Origin: Bryobacterales bacterium
GTDB taxonomy: Bacteria > Acidobacteriota > Terriglobia > Bryobacterales > Bryobacteraceae
DNA: 21,911 bases
Assembly: GCA_016789785.1 (NCBI GenBank)
Contig: JAEUQE010000145.1
Span: 1 to 21,911, forward strand
Direction of reading: 5' to 3'
Each line of letters opens with the position of its first letter. Position 1 is the first letter of the stretch. Positions 7,858-15,027 of the stretch are shown piece by piece. The position numbers and the translations under genes were made by a program. The notes beneath the pieces are model-generated. The model had not been told where the DNA came from. It saw only the letters and a program-made list of their open reading frames with translations, and made no database searches.

Positions 7858-8528
7858 TGGCACAAGAATTTCTTGATTACCTGAAGGGCGTGGACACACC
7901 AACGCTCTGCAATGCGATTGAACTTTTGGGTGTGCGCAAGCACCACGAGGGCTTTACTCCACTGTCGATCCGCTGCCTGTTTCCGCAGTTTGGCCGGATG
8001 ATCGGCTACGCGGTGACGGCGCAGGTGGAAACGGTGACGGAGATGGAGCCTCGCGACAATCGAGTGTTTCTCGATCTCTATACGTTGGTGGAGCAGAGCC
8101 CGAAGCCGGCGGTTGTGGTGCTGCAGGAAATTGGCGGGCACGGCGACTACGCGGCGCATGCGGGCGAAGTGATGTGCACCATCTTTCAGCGTCTGGGCGC
8201 GATTGGCCTGGTGAGCGACTGCGGCGTGCGCGACATTCCGGAAGTCCGCGGCCTCGGCTTTCACTATTTCGCGCGCGGCACCGTGGCAAGTCATGCCAAC
8301 TATCGCATCGCGCGTGTGGGTGTTCCAGTGCAAATCGGCGCGCTGGTGGTCCGTCCCGGTGATCTGCTTCATGGCGACGAGAACGGCTTGGCGCTGGTGC
8401 CTACGGAGAAGCGTGAGCAGATTCCAGCGATGGTGGATCGGGTGCGGACGCGCGAAGGCGCACTGCTCGACTATGTACGCGGCGACGCATTTACGTTGGA
8501 CGGGCTGCGCAAGCACATCGTCGAGTAG
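7857..8528 (+). CDS. RraA-family / 4-hydroxy-4-methyl-2-oxoglutarate aldolase-like protein
   Basis: The 223-residue protein shows the RraA family signature SDCGVRD (120-126), with the metal-site Asp and the substrate-binding Arg of HMG/CHA aldolases, followed by the VRPGDLLHGDENGLALVP segment (165-182). It also has the upstream GE pair (103-104). Family members are either pyruvate aldolases of aromatic ring cleavage pathways or RNase E inhibitors; the complete VRD motif and GDENG strand favour an enzyme. No signal peptide is visible, so it is cytoplasmic. The ATG overlaps the DUF1552 stop codon (TAATG), which suggests co-translation with the exported cytochrome/DUF1552 pair and links that pair to uptake or breakdown of a small organic acid (inference). 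Confidence 0.87.
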   Translation: MAQEFLDYLKGVDTPTLCNAIELLGVRKHHEGFTPLSIRCLFPQFGRMIGYAVTAQVETVTEMEPRDNRVFLDLYTLVEQSPKPAVVVLQEIGGHGDYAAHAGEVMCTIFQRLGAIGLVSDCGVRDIPEVRGLGFHYFARGTVASHANYRIARVGVPVQIGALVVRPGDLLHGDENGLALVPTEKREQIPAMVDRVRTREGALLDYVRGDAFTLDGLRKHIVE

Positions 8529-8539
8529 CGCGATTCCCT

Positions 8540-8545
8540 TACAAT
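8540..8545 (+). promoter_or_regulatory. Candidate -10 element for the leaderless DUF697-like gene
   Basis: TACAAT ends exactly 6 nt before the GTG start at 8552. A GAAGG at 8546-8550 is too close to the start codon to act as a normal ribosome-binding site. The position suggests an mRNA starting on the GTG. No clear -35 is present. Confidence 0.4.
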
Positions 8546-8551
8546 GAAGGC

Positions 8552-9436
8552 GTGGCGACGCAACTCCTCCGCCAGATCTGGACGGCGATCTCACATCTCA
8601 ATCCGAACGATGTCAGGGCAACGGCGGAACAGGGCATCCTGATCGGTCTGCATGCGAACTACGATGAAGACTATCAGGCAATGGAGGATTTTCTTTGCCC
8701 GCCATCGCTTTCTCGTGACCGGCGGCTGGACGTCTTTAATCACCTCTTCCGGGTCGATGAACCAAACGCTCCGAAGCACTTCGATGTCGACATCTTTGCG
8801 GAGAACATGGCTCGTCCGAGCGGGACGTTCGTGTTTCATCCATCGGATCCAGGCCGGTTGATTCGCGACATTCTGTCGATGCGGGCAGGTCTCTCGTTGC
8901 CGCTGGCGCGAGTGTTCCCGCCGTTCCGGCAGCCGGTGATCGACGAGATTATTCACAATGTGGCCAAAGAGAATGCGCTGTTTTCCATTGCGACGGCTGT
9001 TCCCGATATTGTGCCAAGCCTGATCGAGGTGCCGTGGGCGGTGGGCCAATTCGCGTCGGACACGGCCTTCCTCACGGGCAATCAGACGCGCATGGCGTTT
9101 CTGATTGCCGCGGCGAGCAATCGCACCATCGGCTATCGCGACCAGCGCAATGAGATCGGGTCGATCATGGCGGGGGCATTCGGCTGGCGGGCGATCGCGC
9201 GCCAACTGGTCGCGAAGATACCTTTCGGCGGGGGACTGATTCCGAAAGCTGCCATCGCTTATGCGGGAACCTATGTGGCGGGGCGAGCCCTGGAACGTTA
9301 CTATCGCGACGGCTACAAGTACACCGAACACGAGCGCAAGCAGGCCTACGAAGGCGCTTTCGAGACGGGGAAGCGTGTGGCGGGAGAACTGATCGAATCG
9401 CTGGGGCTCAACAAAAAGAGCGGCGAACAGAAGTAG
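8552..9436 (+). CDS. DUF697-like protein without a GTPase domain
   Basis: The 294-residue protein has an N-terminal half (about 1-140) that I do not recognise, rich in charged helices, and a C-terminal half resembling DUF697/YcjF-type regions. Features of the latter are PSLIEVPWAVGQFASDTAFLTGNQTRMAFLIAA, then KIPFGGGLIPKAAIAYAGTYVAGRALERYYRDG, in which two short hydrophobic hairpins precede an amphipathic helix. In many proteins DUF697 is fused to or placed beside a GTPase; none is found here. A peripheral or membrane-inserting role is inferred from the Gly-rich hydrophobic segments. The start is GTG. The last codons also encode, on the other strand, the terminator of the convergent BON-LysM gene. 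Confidence 0.6.
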   Translation: MATQLLRQIWTAISHLNPNDVRATAEQGILIGLHANYDEDYQAMEDFLCPPSLSRDRRLDVFNHLFRVDEPNAPKHFDVDIFAENMARPSGTFVFHPSDPGRLIRDILSMRAGLSLPLARVFPPFRQPVIDEIIHNVAKENALFSIATAVPDIVPSLIEVPWAVGQFASDTAFLTGNQTRMAFLIAAASNRTIGYRDQRNEIGSIMAGAFGWRAIARQLVAKIPFGGGLIPKAAIAYAGTYVAGRALERYYRDGYKYTEHERKQAYEGAFETGKRVAGELIESLGLNKKSGEQK

Positions 9437-9449
9437 CTCCGCTCGCCGC
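9413..9449 (-). terminator. Rho-independent terminator of the BON-LysM gene
   Basis: GCGGCGA (9420-9426) and TCGCCGC (9443-9449) form a 7-bp stem with a 16-nt loop. On the minus strand it is followed, after two nucleotides, by five T residues (9417-9413) and then GTT. It lies just past the minus-strand gene and overlaps the 3' end of the + strand DUF697-like gene. Confidence 0.75.
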
Positions 9450-9472
9450 CCTGGGTTATCTGAAACCGCTAC

Positions 9473-9877
9473 TTACTTCTCGGGAATGACCAACTGGTCG
9501 CCCGGATGAATCACCGACTTCTCATCCTTCAACTGGTCGGGATTGGCTTCAATGATCTTCGGATAGAGCGCACCGTTGCCGAGCATGTTCTGCGCGATTT
9601 TCCAGAGCGAATCGCCCTTCACTACCGTGTAGATCCGTTGCGGCGGAGGGGGCGGCGCGAGACTAGTGTCCACCGTGAGGTCGCAGGTGAGATCCGCAAA
9701 CGCCGCGTCAATCAGCTTGACCTGATTCCAGACATCGTTCTTCGCTTCCTGCGATGGCGCTGCGCCTTGGATGAAGAGTTTTCCATCCTGCAGGTGGACG
9801 TGGGCGAGGCGAACGCCCTTTTGTTTTGCCAGATTGATCACAGACTGGTATTTCAGTTTGAGGGTATCGAGGTCCAT
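9473..9877 (-). CDS. BON-LysM protein, Kbp/YgaU-like
   Basis: The 134-residue protein has a BON domain (about 17-72, with GKLFIQGAAPSQEAK at 32-46), a short proline linker (75-79) and a C-terminal LysM domain (about 82-132: YTVVKGDSLWKIA ... PGDQLVIP). This is the same order as in the E. coli potassium-binding protein Kbp (YgaU), which is 149 residues, and like it there is no signal peptide, so a cytoplasmic location is likely. A potassium-sensing role is carried over from that family and is not shown here. AAGGAG (9893-9888 on the minus strand) lies 10 nt before the ATG. It is divergent from the DUF937 gene and has its own terminator. Confidence 0.88.
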   Translation of the reverse strand: MDLDTLKLKYQSVINLAKQKGVRLAHVHLQDGKLFIQGAAPSQEAKNDVWNQVKLIDAAFADLTCDLTVDTSLAPPPPPQRIYTVVKGDSLWKIAQNMLGNGALYPKIIEANPDQLKDEKSVIHPGDQLVIPEK

Positions 9878-9988
9878 GCTTGTGCTGCTCCTTATTGCTA
9901 CATTCTGCTTACGCGCTGGGTAAGCTCCCGCACTGGCCTTGTACAGGATCGCCTAAATCGATGCCGGAGTGCAATCGGAGAATGCCGC

Positions 9989-9994
9989 TATAAT
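9989..9994 (+). promoter_or_regulatory. Candidate -10 element for the DUF937 gene
   Basis: A perfect TATAAT stands 79 nt before the ATG at 10074, giving a leader of roughly 73 nt that ends in a proper Shine-Dalgarno sequence. No good -35 is visible at 16-18 nt upstream. Confidence 0.45.
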
Positions 9995-10059
9995 GAGCAG
10001 ACGCCAGGCGGCGAATTCGGTTTTCAATATCCGGTGCGCGGAATCAAGAAGCTTTCGAC

Positions 10060-10065
10060 AAGGAG
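10060..10065 (+). promoter_or_regulatory. Shine-Dalgarno deciding the DUF937 start
   Basis: AAGGAG stands 8 nt before the ATG at 10074. The frame is open further upstream, but the ATG codons there have no ribosome-binding site and encode a low-complexity Arg/Ser stretch, so 10074 is preferred. Confidence 0.8.
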
Positions 10066-10073
10066 TCAATTCG

Positions 10074-10631
10074 ATGAATCTCATGGAAATGTTGATGAAC
10101 GCGCAGGGCGGCGGGGCCGTGCGTCAACTGGCCAACCAATTTGGTCTTGAGGAAGGGCAAGCCGCATCCGCGTTGCAGCATCTGTTGCCAGCGCTGACCG
10201 GTGGTTTGCAGCGCAATCTGTCGCAAGAGGGCGGCCTCGATAGCCTGCTGGGCGCGCTTTCCGGCGGCCGGCACCAGCAGTATCTCGAAAATCCGGATTT
10301 GATCGGCCAGGCGGATACGGTTGCGGACGGCAACGGCATTCTCGGTCACTTGCTTGGCAGCAAAGATGTCAGCCGGCAGGTCGCGAGTCATGCCGCGGAG
10401 CAGACGGGTATCGGATCGGCCGTGCTGAAGCAGATGCTGCCGGTGGTTGCGACCATGGTGATGGGGGCGCTGAGCAAGCAGTCCGCATCGCAGGGATTCC
10501 TGGGCGCACAGGCGCAGGCGCAGCCGACGGACGCGCTAGGCATGGTGTCGCAGTTCCTGGACTTCGACCGCGATGGTTCCGCCGCGGATGACGTGCTGGG
10601 AATGGTCGGGAAACTGTTCGGCGGACGCTAG
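10074..10631 (+). CDS. DUF937 (YidB-like) protein
   Basis: The 185-residue protein matches DUF937: MNLMEMLMNAQGGGAVRQLA at the start, ASALQHLLPALTGGLQRNL, a central QTGIGSAVLKQMLPVVATMVMGAL segment, and the C-terminal signature with FDRDGSAADDVLGMVGKLFGG. The last part looks like an acidic DxDxDG loop, as in other members, but calcium binding is untested. No signal peptide is seen. The family is cytoplasmic, widespread and of unknown function. It is the only gene of its unit: divergent from the BON-LysM gene and convergent with the membrane protein gene, whose stop lies 3 bp away. Confidence 0.88.
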   Translation: MNLMEMLMNAQGGGAVRQLANQFGLEEGQAASALQHLLPALTGGLQRNLSQEGGLDSLLGALSGGRHQQYLENPDLIGQADTVADGNGILGHLLGSKDVSRQVASHAAEQTGIGSAVLKQMLPVVATMVMGALSKQSASQGFLGAQAQAQPTDALGMVSQFLDFDRDGSAADDVLGMVGKLFGGR

Positions 10632-10634
10632 CCG

Positions 10635-11885
10635 CTAAGCCGCGGTCCCCTGCGCGACGCTCTCCGGCACGGCGGCCGAATCATCCATCAGCCATCGCCA
10701 AAAGGCTCGCAACCCGCTGCCCAAACGCACGTCACGCACTCCCTTCACGGCGAGTATCTGCGCCAGGACTTCCTCGGACTTGCGGTAGCGAGGCATCAAT
10801 CTCAGGATGGTGCGATGGCTGGTGGAACGCTCCGAAGTCTCCACCAGCGCAGGATAAAACAAGCCTCGCCCGATTTCGTAACCTTTCGAAGGATCGAGCG
10901 TGATTGTCTTCCGCGGGCCAATCAGGAACGCCCGGTGTGTGAACTCCAGCGCGCCCGTCTCACAGCGGCGAAGCGTGCCGTAACTGCGTTTCGCGATACC
11001 TTCCATGCGGCGTGCCGTGAAGCCTCGGATCGCATCGTTACGCGGTACCGCATAACTGCCGAACACCATGGTTCGCAGCAGGTCCCAGGAGAACGCGGCG
11101 CCGAAGACCATGAGCCGGAACGCCCACCCGAAGAGCAGCATGCAGGTGAGGATCACGAAGGCGCTGAGCAGTGCGCCGATCCGCGGATCGAGCAGCGCAA
11201 ACCCCGCCACAGCGGCGAAGATCGCTGTTCGCACCAGTTTCAACAGCACATCCACCACGGGGAACGGGCTCAGCAGCACCAGCACGTCGATCGCGTGGCC
11301 CACCATCCAGACCACGACGAGAATGATAGAGCCTCCCGCCACTAGAAGCATCGCCATCGACACGTTGCCGGCGCGTTCCACCACGGATGCCGCGTCTTGC
11401 GCATGAACCACAGGCTCCAGGGCCGCGATCAGCTTCAGCAGGGAATCAACGCCCATCAGCTTTGCGGCTTCGTGAAATACTACCGGAAAACCGATCAGGA
11501 AAAGCGATGCCTTGTTCAGCATCAGCACTTCCACCGCGTCGAGCGGTTTCTTCAGCAGCGGCGCCGCGCCTCCAATCGTATCCTTGCCGAGGATCAGCAG
11601 CAGCAGAATGGCTACTGGGATCCAGAACCATGGCGACGTGTATCCGGGCAGAGTGTGACGCTGCGTCTTCTCAGTACGAAAGTATTCGTAGGCGCCGAGA
11701 ACGCACACGCCAAGAAGCGGGGAGATCGCCGTACTGGTGACAGTGGCCACGGCTTCCGAAATCTGCTGGCCACGCAAGAGCGCCTGCGTGGTCTTTGGGT
11801 CGGTAGTTGGCGCGGATGCAGTCTGCGCGGCGAGCGTCGCCATCAGAGCGATGAGGACCAGTAGCGCCGCGATCCGCACCTTCAT
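10635..11885 (-). CDS. Multi-pass membrane protein of unknown family
   Basis: I do not recognise this 416-residue protein. It starts with a signal-peptide-like or first membrane segment (5-22, ending in AAQTASA). Further hydrophobic segments lie at about 52-68, 86-100, 125-140, 175-200, 216-232 and 236-265. A hydrophilic C-terminal domain of about 135 residues (from about 282) is rich in Arg and ends in a short tail. The segment with TARRMEGIAKRSYGTLRR and the later GLRAFWRWLM are distinctive but match no motif I know. Its ATG overlaps the stop of the aminotransferase gene by ATGA, so the two are co-translated and may work together. The membrane topology is inferred by eye only. Confidence 0.75.
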   Translation of the reverse strand: MKVRIAALLVLIALMATLAAQTASAPTTDPKTTQALLRGQQISEAVATVTSTAISPLLGVCVLGAYEYFRTEKTQRHTLPGYTSPWFWIPVAILLLLILGKDTIGGAAPLLKKPLDAVEVLMLNKASLFLIGFPVVFHEAAKLMGVDSLLKLIAALEPVVHAQDAASVVERAGNVSMAMLLVAGGSIILVVVWMVGHAIDVLVLLSPFPVVDVLLKLVRTAIFAAVAGFALLDPRIGALLSAFVILTCMLLFGWAFRLMVFGAAFSWDLLRTMVFGSYAVPRNDAIRGFTARRMEGIAKRSYGTLRRCETGALEFTHRAFLIGPRKTITLDPSKGYEIGRGLFYPALVETSERSTSHRTILRLMPRYRKSEEVLAQILAVKGVRDVRLGSGLRAFWRWLMDDSAAVPESVAQGTAA

Positions 11886-13123
11886 CCGAGAGCTTCCTTC
11901 ATCAGGTCGAAGTAGAGGTCAATGTCCTGCGGACGCGTGTGCACATGCACCGCAAGGCGCACCTGCTTGTTCATGAAAACCCACACACGCTTTTTCTTCA
12001 GCAGTTCATGGAACTTCGTCAGTTCCTCGTTCTTGAAACGCACGGTCACCAGCGATCCAAACATGCGGCCGTCTTCCGGGGTCAGCAACTCGACGTGGGG
12101 ACACTCCGCCGCGCGTTTCCGGACGTAGGTCGCCAGATCGTGAATCCGCGTACGAATCGATTCGGGGCCGAGTTGCTTGTAGAAACGCAGTCCCGCCATC
12201 ATGCCTTCCATGATGGCCCGGCTATTCGTGCCTACATTCATGAAGCGCGCGGCCTTCAGCTTCGTTTCGTTCCAGCTTCCGCTCACCACCGTGGGCCAGA
12301 GCTTCTCCAGATTCTCTTCGCGGACGTACAGCAGTCCGCAACCCGCCGGTGCGAACACCCACTTATGCGGGCTTCCGGCCATGTAGTCGCAATTGAGATC
12401 GGAGGTACGAAAGTCGATTTGGCCGTGCATGTGGGCGCCGTCGACAACGGTGATCACGCCCTTTGCGCGCGCGGCGGTGCAGATCTCGCGCACTGGCATA
12501 ACCAGGCCGGTAGTGGTCATGATGCCGCTGAAGCTGAGCACGCGCGTCTTCGGGCCGATGGAACTGATGAGCAGGTCGGCCAGTTGTTCCGGGCTCTTCG
12601 GAGGCAGTGGGATCTTCACTTCGCGCAACGTCACGCCGTGACGCGCAGCCTTCATCTGCCAGCACCCGCGGCCACTTGGATGCTCCTGGTCGGTGATCAG
12701 CACTTCGTCGCCGGCTTTGAGATCAAGGCCCGCCGCAATCGTCGACATCGCCTCGGTGGCATTGTGCATCAAGGCGAGTTCATCCTTCTTGCACCCGTAG
12801 AAATCAGCGAGTTCCTGCCGGAACTCATCCATCGTCTCGTAGCCCCAACGCGGGTAATAATCCATGTCGAGCGCGGCGGAAGTCGCCAGATAGTCCGCGA
12901 CGGCCTTCACCACGTACTTCGGCGCGATGCCGAGACTTCCGTTGTTCAGAAACGCCCGCCAGTTCGGCAACAGGAACTGCTCTTCGCGAATCCGCTTCCA
13001 GTATTGATCGGCGTTGCGCTCCAGCATCTTCCTGTCCGGAAGCGCGGGCGGCGCCGCGGCCGTCAACGCTCCAGTGATGCCGAACATCGCACCGGCTGCT
13101 TCGAAAAAGTGCCTTCGTACCAT
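11882..13123 (-). CDS. Class V aminotransferase (isopenicillin-N-epimerase-like) with Tat-like signal
   Basis: The 413-residue protein is a fold-type I PLP enzyme of aminotransferase class V: FLNNGSLG (58-65), HNATEAM (120-126), the cofactor Asp in VVDGAH (226-231), and the Schiff-base lysine in SPHKW (251-255, K254) followed by AGCGLLYV. Isopenicillin N epimerase and cysteine desulfurase-like proteins are the nearest types; the substrate is not predictable. Unusually, residues 3-22 form a twin-arginine-like leader (RRHFF, then a hydrophobic Ala/Gly stretch and AAAP). This suggests export of the folded, PLP-loaded enzyme, or a remnant of such a signal. The start is fixed by this leader and by the promoter 9 nt upstream. 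The last codon overlaps the start of the membrane protein gene. Confidence 0.88.
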   Translation of the reverse strand: MVRRHFFEAAGAMFGITGALTAAAPPALPDRKMLERNADQYWKRIREEQFLLPNWRAFLNNGSLGIAPKYVVKAVADYLATSAALDMDYYPRWGYETMDEFRQELADFYGCKKDELALMHNATEAMSTIAAGLDLKAGDEVLITDQEHPSGRGCWQMKAARHGVTLREVKIPLPPKSPEQLADLLISSIGPKTRVLSFSGIMTTTGLVMPVREICTAARAKGVITVVDGAHMHGQIDFRTSDLNCDYMAGSPHKWVFAPAGCGLLYVREENLEKLWPTVVSGSWNETKLKAARFMNVGTNSRAIMEGMMAGLRFYKQLGPESIRTRIHDLATYVRKRAAECPHVELLTPEDGRMFGSLVTVRFKNEELTKFHELLKKKRVWVFMNKQVRLAVHVHTRPQDIDLYFDLMKEALG

Positions 13124-13132
13124 CTCGCCTCG

Positions 13133-13140
13133 ATTATAAT
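13133..13140. promoter_or_regulatory. Symmetric -10 core shared by two divergent genes
   Basis: ATTATAAT is its own reverse complement, so a perfect TATAAT is present on both strands (13135-13140 on +, 13138-13133 on -). It lies in a 27-bp gap between divergent start codons. On + it ends 10 nt before the ATG at 13151; on - it ends 9 nt before the ATG at 13123. Both RNAs would have leaders of only about 3-4 nt. No convincing -35 element is seen for either direction. Confidence 0.6.
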
Positions 13141-13150
13141 TGCTGGAACG

Positions 13151-14950
13151 ATGTACCGGATTGCCTTTCTCTTACTCGGCGCCGCGCTGACGGGCGCTTC
13201 GTTGCTTTCTGGGGCGGATGAAGATGGCGCCGCATTGTTTCAGACTCACTGCGCGGTGTGTCACAAGGCGCCGCCGGTGAATCGCGCACCACTGCCCGAC
13301 GCGCTGAAGAAGCTCTCGCGCGACGCGGTTCTCGCATCCATGGAATCGGGCAGCATGAAAGAGCAAAGCCGTGCTTTGACCGCGGCACAGCGTCAGGCGA
13401 TTGCCGCATTCCTCACGCGCGGATCCACCGCACAAACGGAAACGCCGACCGGCATGTGCGGGGCGGGCTATGAGTCGCGAACGGACTCCACTTACTGGAA
13501 CGGTTGGGGCGTCGACGCAACAAACAGCAATTTCCAATCCGCAAAGATGGCCGGGTTTCGCGCGGATCAAATCCCGAAGCTGCGGTTGAAGTGGGCTTTC
13601 GGATTTCCAGGCGCGGCCGCCGCGATGGGCCAACCGGTGATGGTGGGAGGCAGGCTGTACTTTGGCAGTCAAGATGGCACGGTGTTCGCCACCGATGCGA
13701 AGACGGGCTGCATCTATTGGACCTTCAAGGCACCAGCGACCGTGAGGACCGCCGTCACGATTGGTACGGTCGGCCACGCGCGCCATGCCGCGATGTTCGG
13801 TGACGCGCAAGCCAACGTCTATGCGGTCAATACGAAGGATGGTTCGTTGATCTGGAAGGTGAAGCTCGACGATCATCCCGTGGCGCGCATTACGGGTGCG
13901 CCCAAGATGCACGGATCGCGCCTCTATGTTCCGGTGTCGTCCATTGAGGAAGTGAACGGCGGCGGCCCGAAGTATGAGTGCTGTAAGTTTCGAGGCAGCG
14001 TGGCGGCCATCGATATCGAGTCCGGCAAGTTGGTTTGGAAGACTTACGCGATTCCCGATGCGCCCGTACCAACGAAGAAGAACTCGGCAGGTGTGCAGCT
14101 TCACGGACCATCCGGCGCGGCGGTGTGGCTCTCGCCGACGCTCGATCTGAAGAAGCGTTTGGTTTACGCCGGAACGGGTAATGCCTATTCCGATCCTCCA
14201 ACGAAGTTCACGGATGCGATTCTCGCGCTGGACATGGACACCGGCAAGCTGGTGTGGTCGAAGCAGCTAACCGAAAAAGACGGCTGGAATTTCGCATGCG
14301 TCAACTCGAACAAGGCCAACTGCCCGGAGAACGCGGGTCCCGATGTCGATATCGGAGCGTCACCGATTCTGCGCGATCTTCCCGGAGGCAAGCGAGTGCT
14401 TGTGGTGGGCCAGAAGTCGGGAATGGTGCATGGTCTCGACCCCGATGCGCAAGGCGCCATCCTGTGGCAGACGAAGATTGGCGAAGGTGGCGCGCTCGGC
14501 GGCGTGCAATGGGGCATGGCCGCGGACGGCAACAACGCCTATGTCGCCTTGTCCGACGTGCACAAGCGCATGGAGGCGGGCGGGCTGTTTGCACTCAGCC
14601 TCGCAAAGGGTGAGAAGGTGTGGTACTCGCCTCCGGTGAAGCCGGCGTGCGCAGGAAAGTTCGGATGTTCGCCGGCGTTGATGGCGCCTGTCGCCGTGAT
14701 GGAGGGCGTCGTGTTCTCGGGCGCAATGGACGGGGTGCTTCGCGCACATGATGCGAAGACCGGCAAGGTGATCTGGGAGTACAACACGCTGCAGAGCTAT
14801 CAGACGGTGAACGGCGTGAAGGGCCAGGGCGGCTCATTGAGCGCGACGGGCCCGGTGTTCGCCGGCGGCATGATGTTTCTCAATTCGGGGTACGGTGTGT
14901 TGGGTGGGATGACGGGCAATGTGTTGCTGGCTTTCGAGCCCGCGCCTTGA
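13151..14950 (+). CDS. Cytochrome c-PQQ dehydrogenase, polyvinyl alcohol dehydrogenase-like
   Basis: The 599-residue exported protein has a signal peptide (1-21), a short cytochrome c domain with heme site CAVCH (34-38) and a likely distal Met (69, in ESGSMKEQSRAL), and then a quinoprotein-type eight-bladed propeller. The propeller opens with YWNGWGVDATNSNFQ (115-129) and shows repeated tryptophan-docking-like segments such as TDAKTGCIYWTFKAP, VNTKDGSLIWKVK and HDAKTGKVIWEYN. This order, N-terminal cytochrome then PQQ propeller, is that of polyvinyl alcohol dehydrogenases. The natural substrate is likely a secondary alcohol but is not known. The start at 13151 fits the signal peptide and the promoter; the frame is open much further upstream but that part is antisense to the aminotransferase gene. 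Confidence 0.9.
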   Translation: MYRIAFLLLGAALTGASLLSGADEDGAALFQTHCAVCHKAPPVNRAPLPDALKKLSRDAVLASMESGSMKEQSRALTAAQRQAIAAFLTRGSTAQTETPTGMCGAGYESRTDSTYWNGWGVDATNSNFQSAKMAGFRADQIPKLRLKWAFGFPGAAAAMGQPVMVGGRLYFGSQDGTVFATDAKTGCIYWTFKAPATVRTAVTIGTVGHARHAAMFGDAQANVYAVNTKDGSLIWKVKLDDHPVARITGAPKMHGSRLYVPVSSIEEVNGGGPKYECCKFRGSVAAIDIESGKLVWKTYAIPDAPVPTKKNSAGVQLHGPSGAAVWLSPTLDLKKRLVYAGTGNAYSDPPTKFTDAILALDMDTGKLVWSKQLTEKDGWNFACVNSNKANCPENAGPDVDIGASPILRDLPGGKRVLVVGQKSGMVHGLDPDAQGAILWQTKIGEGGALGGVQWGMAADGNNAYVALSDVHKRMEAGGLFALSLAKGEKVWYSPPVKPACAGKFGCSPALMAPVAVMEGVVFSGAMDGVLRAHDAKTGKVIWEYNTLQSYQTVNGVKGQGGSLSATGPVFAGGMMFLNSGYGVLGGMTGNVLLAFEPAP

Positions 14951-14990
14951 GCACAGCCGCACACGCGTCCCCACACCGCGGCCCCACAAC

Positions 14991-15020
14991 TTGAAAGCGC
15001 GTAGCGATTCGGCAGATAAT
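14991..15020 (+). promoter_or_regulatory. Near-consensus sigma-70 promoter giving a leaderless mRNA
   Basis: TTGAAA (14991-14996) and GATAAT (15015-15020) each match 5 of 6 consensus bases, with an 18-nt spacer. Transcription would start at 15027-15028, at the ATG of the ceramidase-like gene. The ATG at 15019 overlaps the -10 box and so cannot be in the mRNA. Confidence 0.65.
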
Positions 15021-15027
15021 GCCTCGC

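Noticed and set aside
11939..13150. A long open + strand frame continuing upstream of the PQQ dehydrogenase, giving a possible 1003-residue protein.
   Set aside because: It is antisense to a complete, well-conserved aminotransferase, has no recognisable domain, and the signal peptide, heme site and promoter all place the start at 13151.
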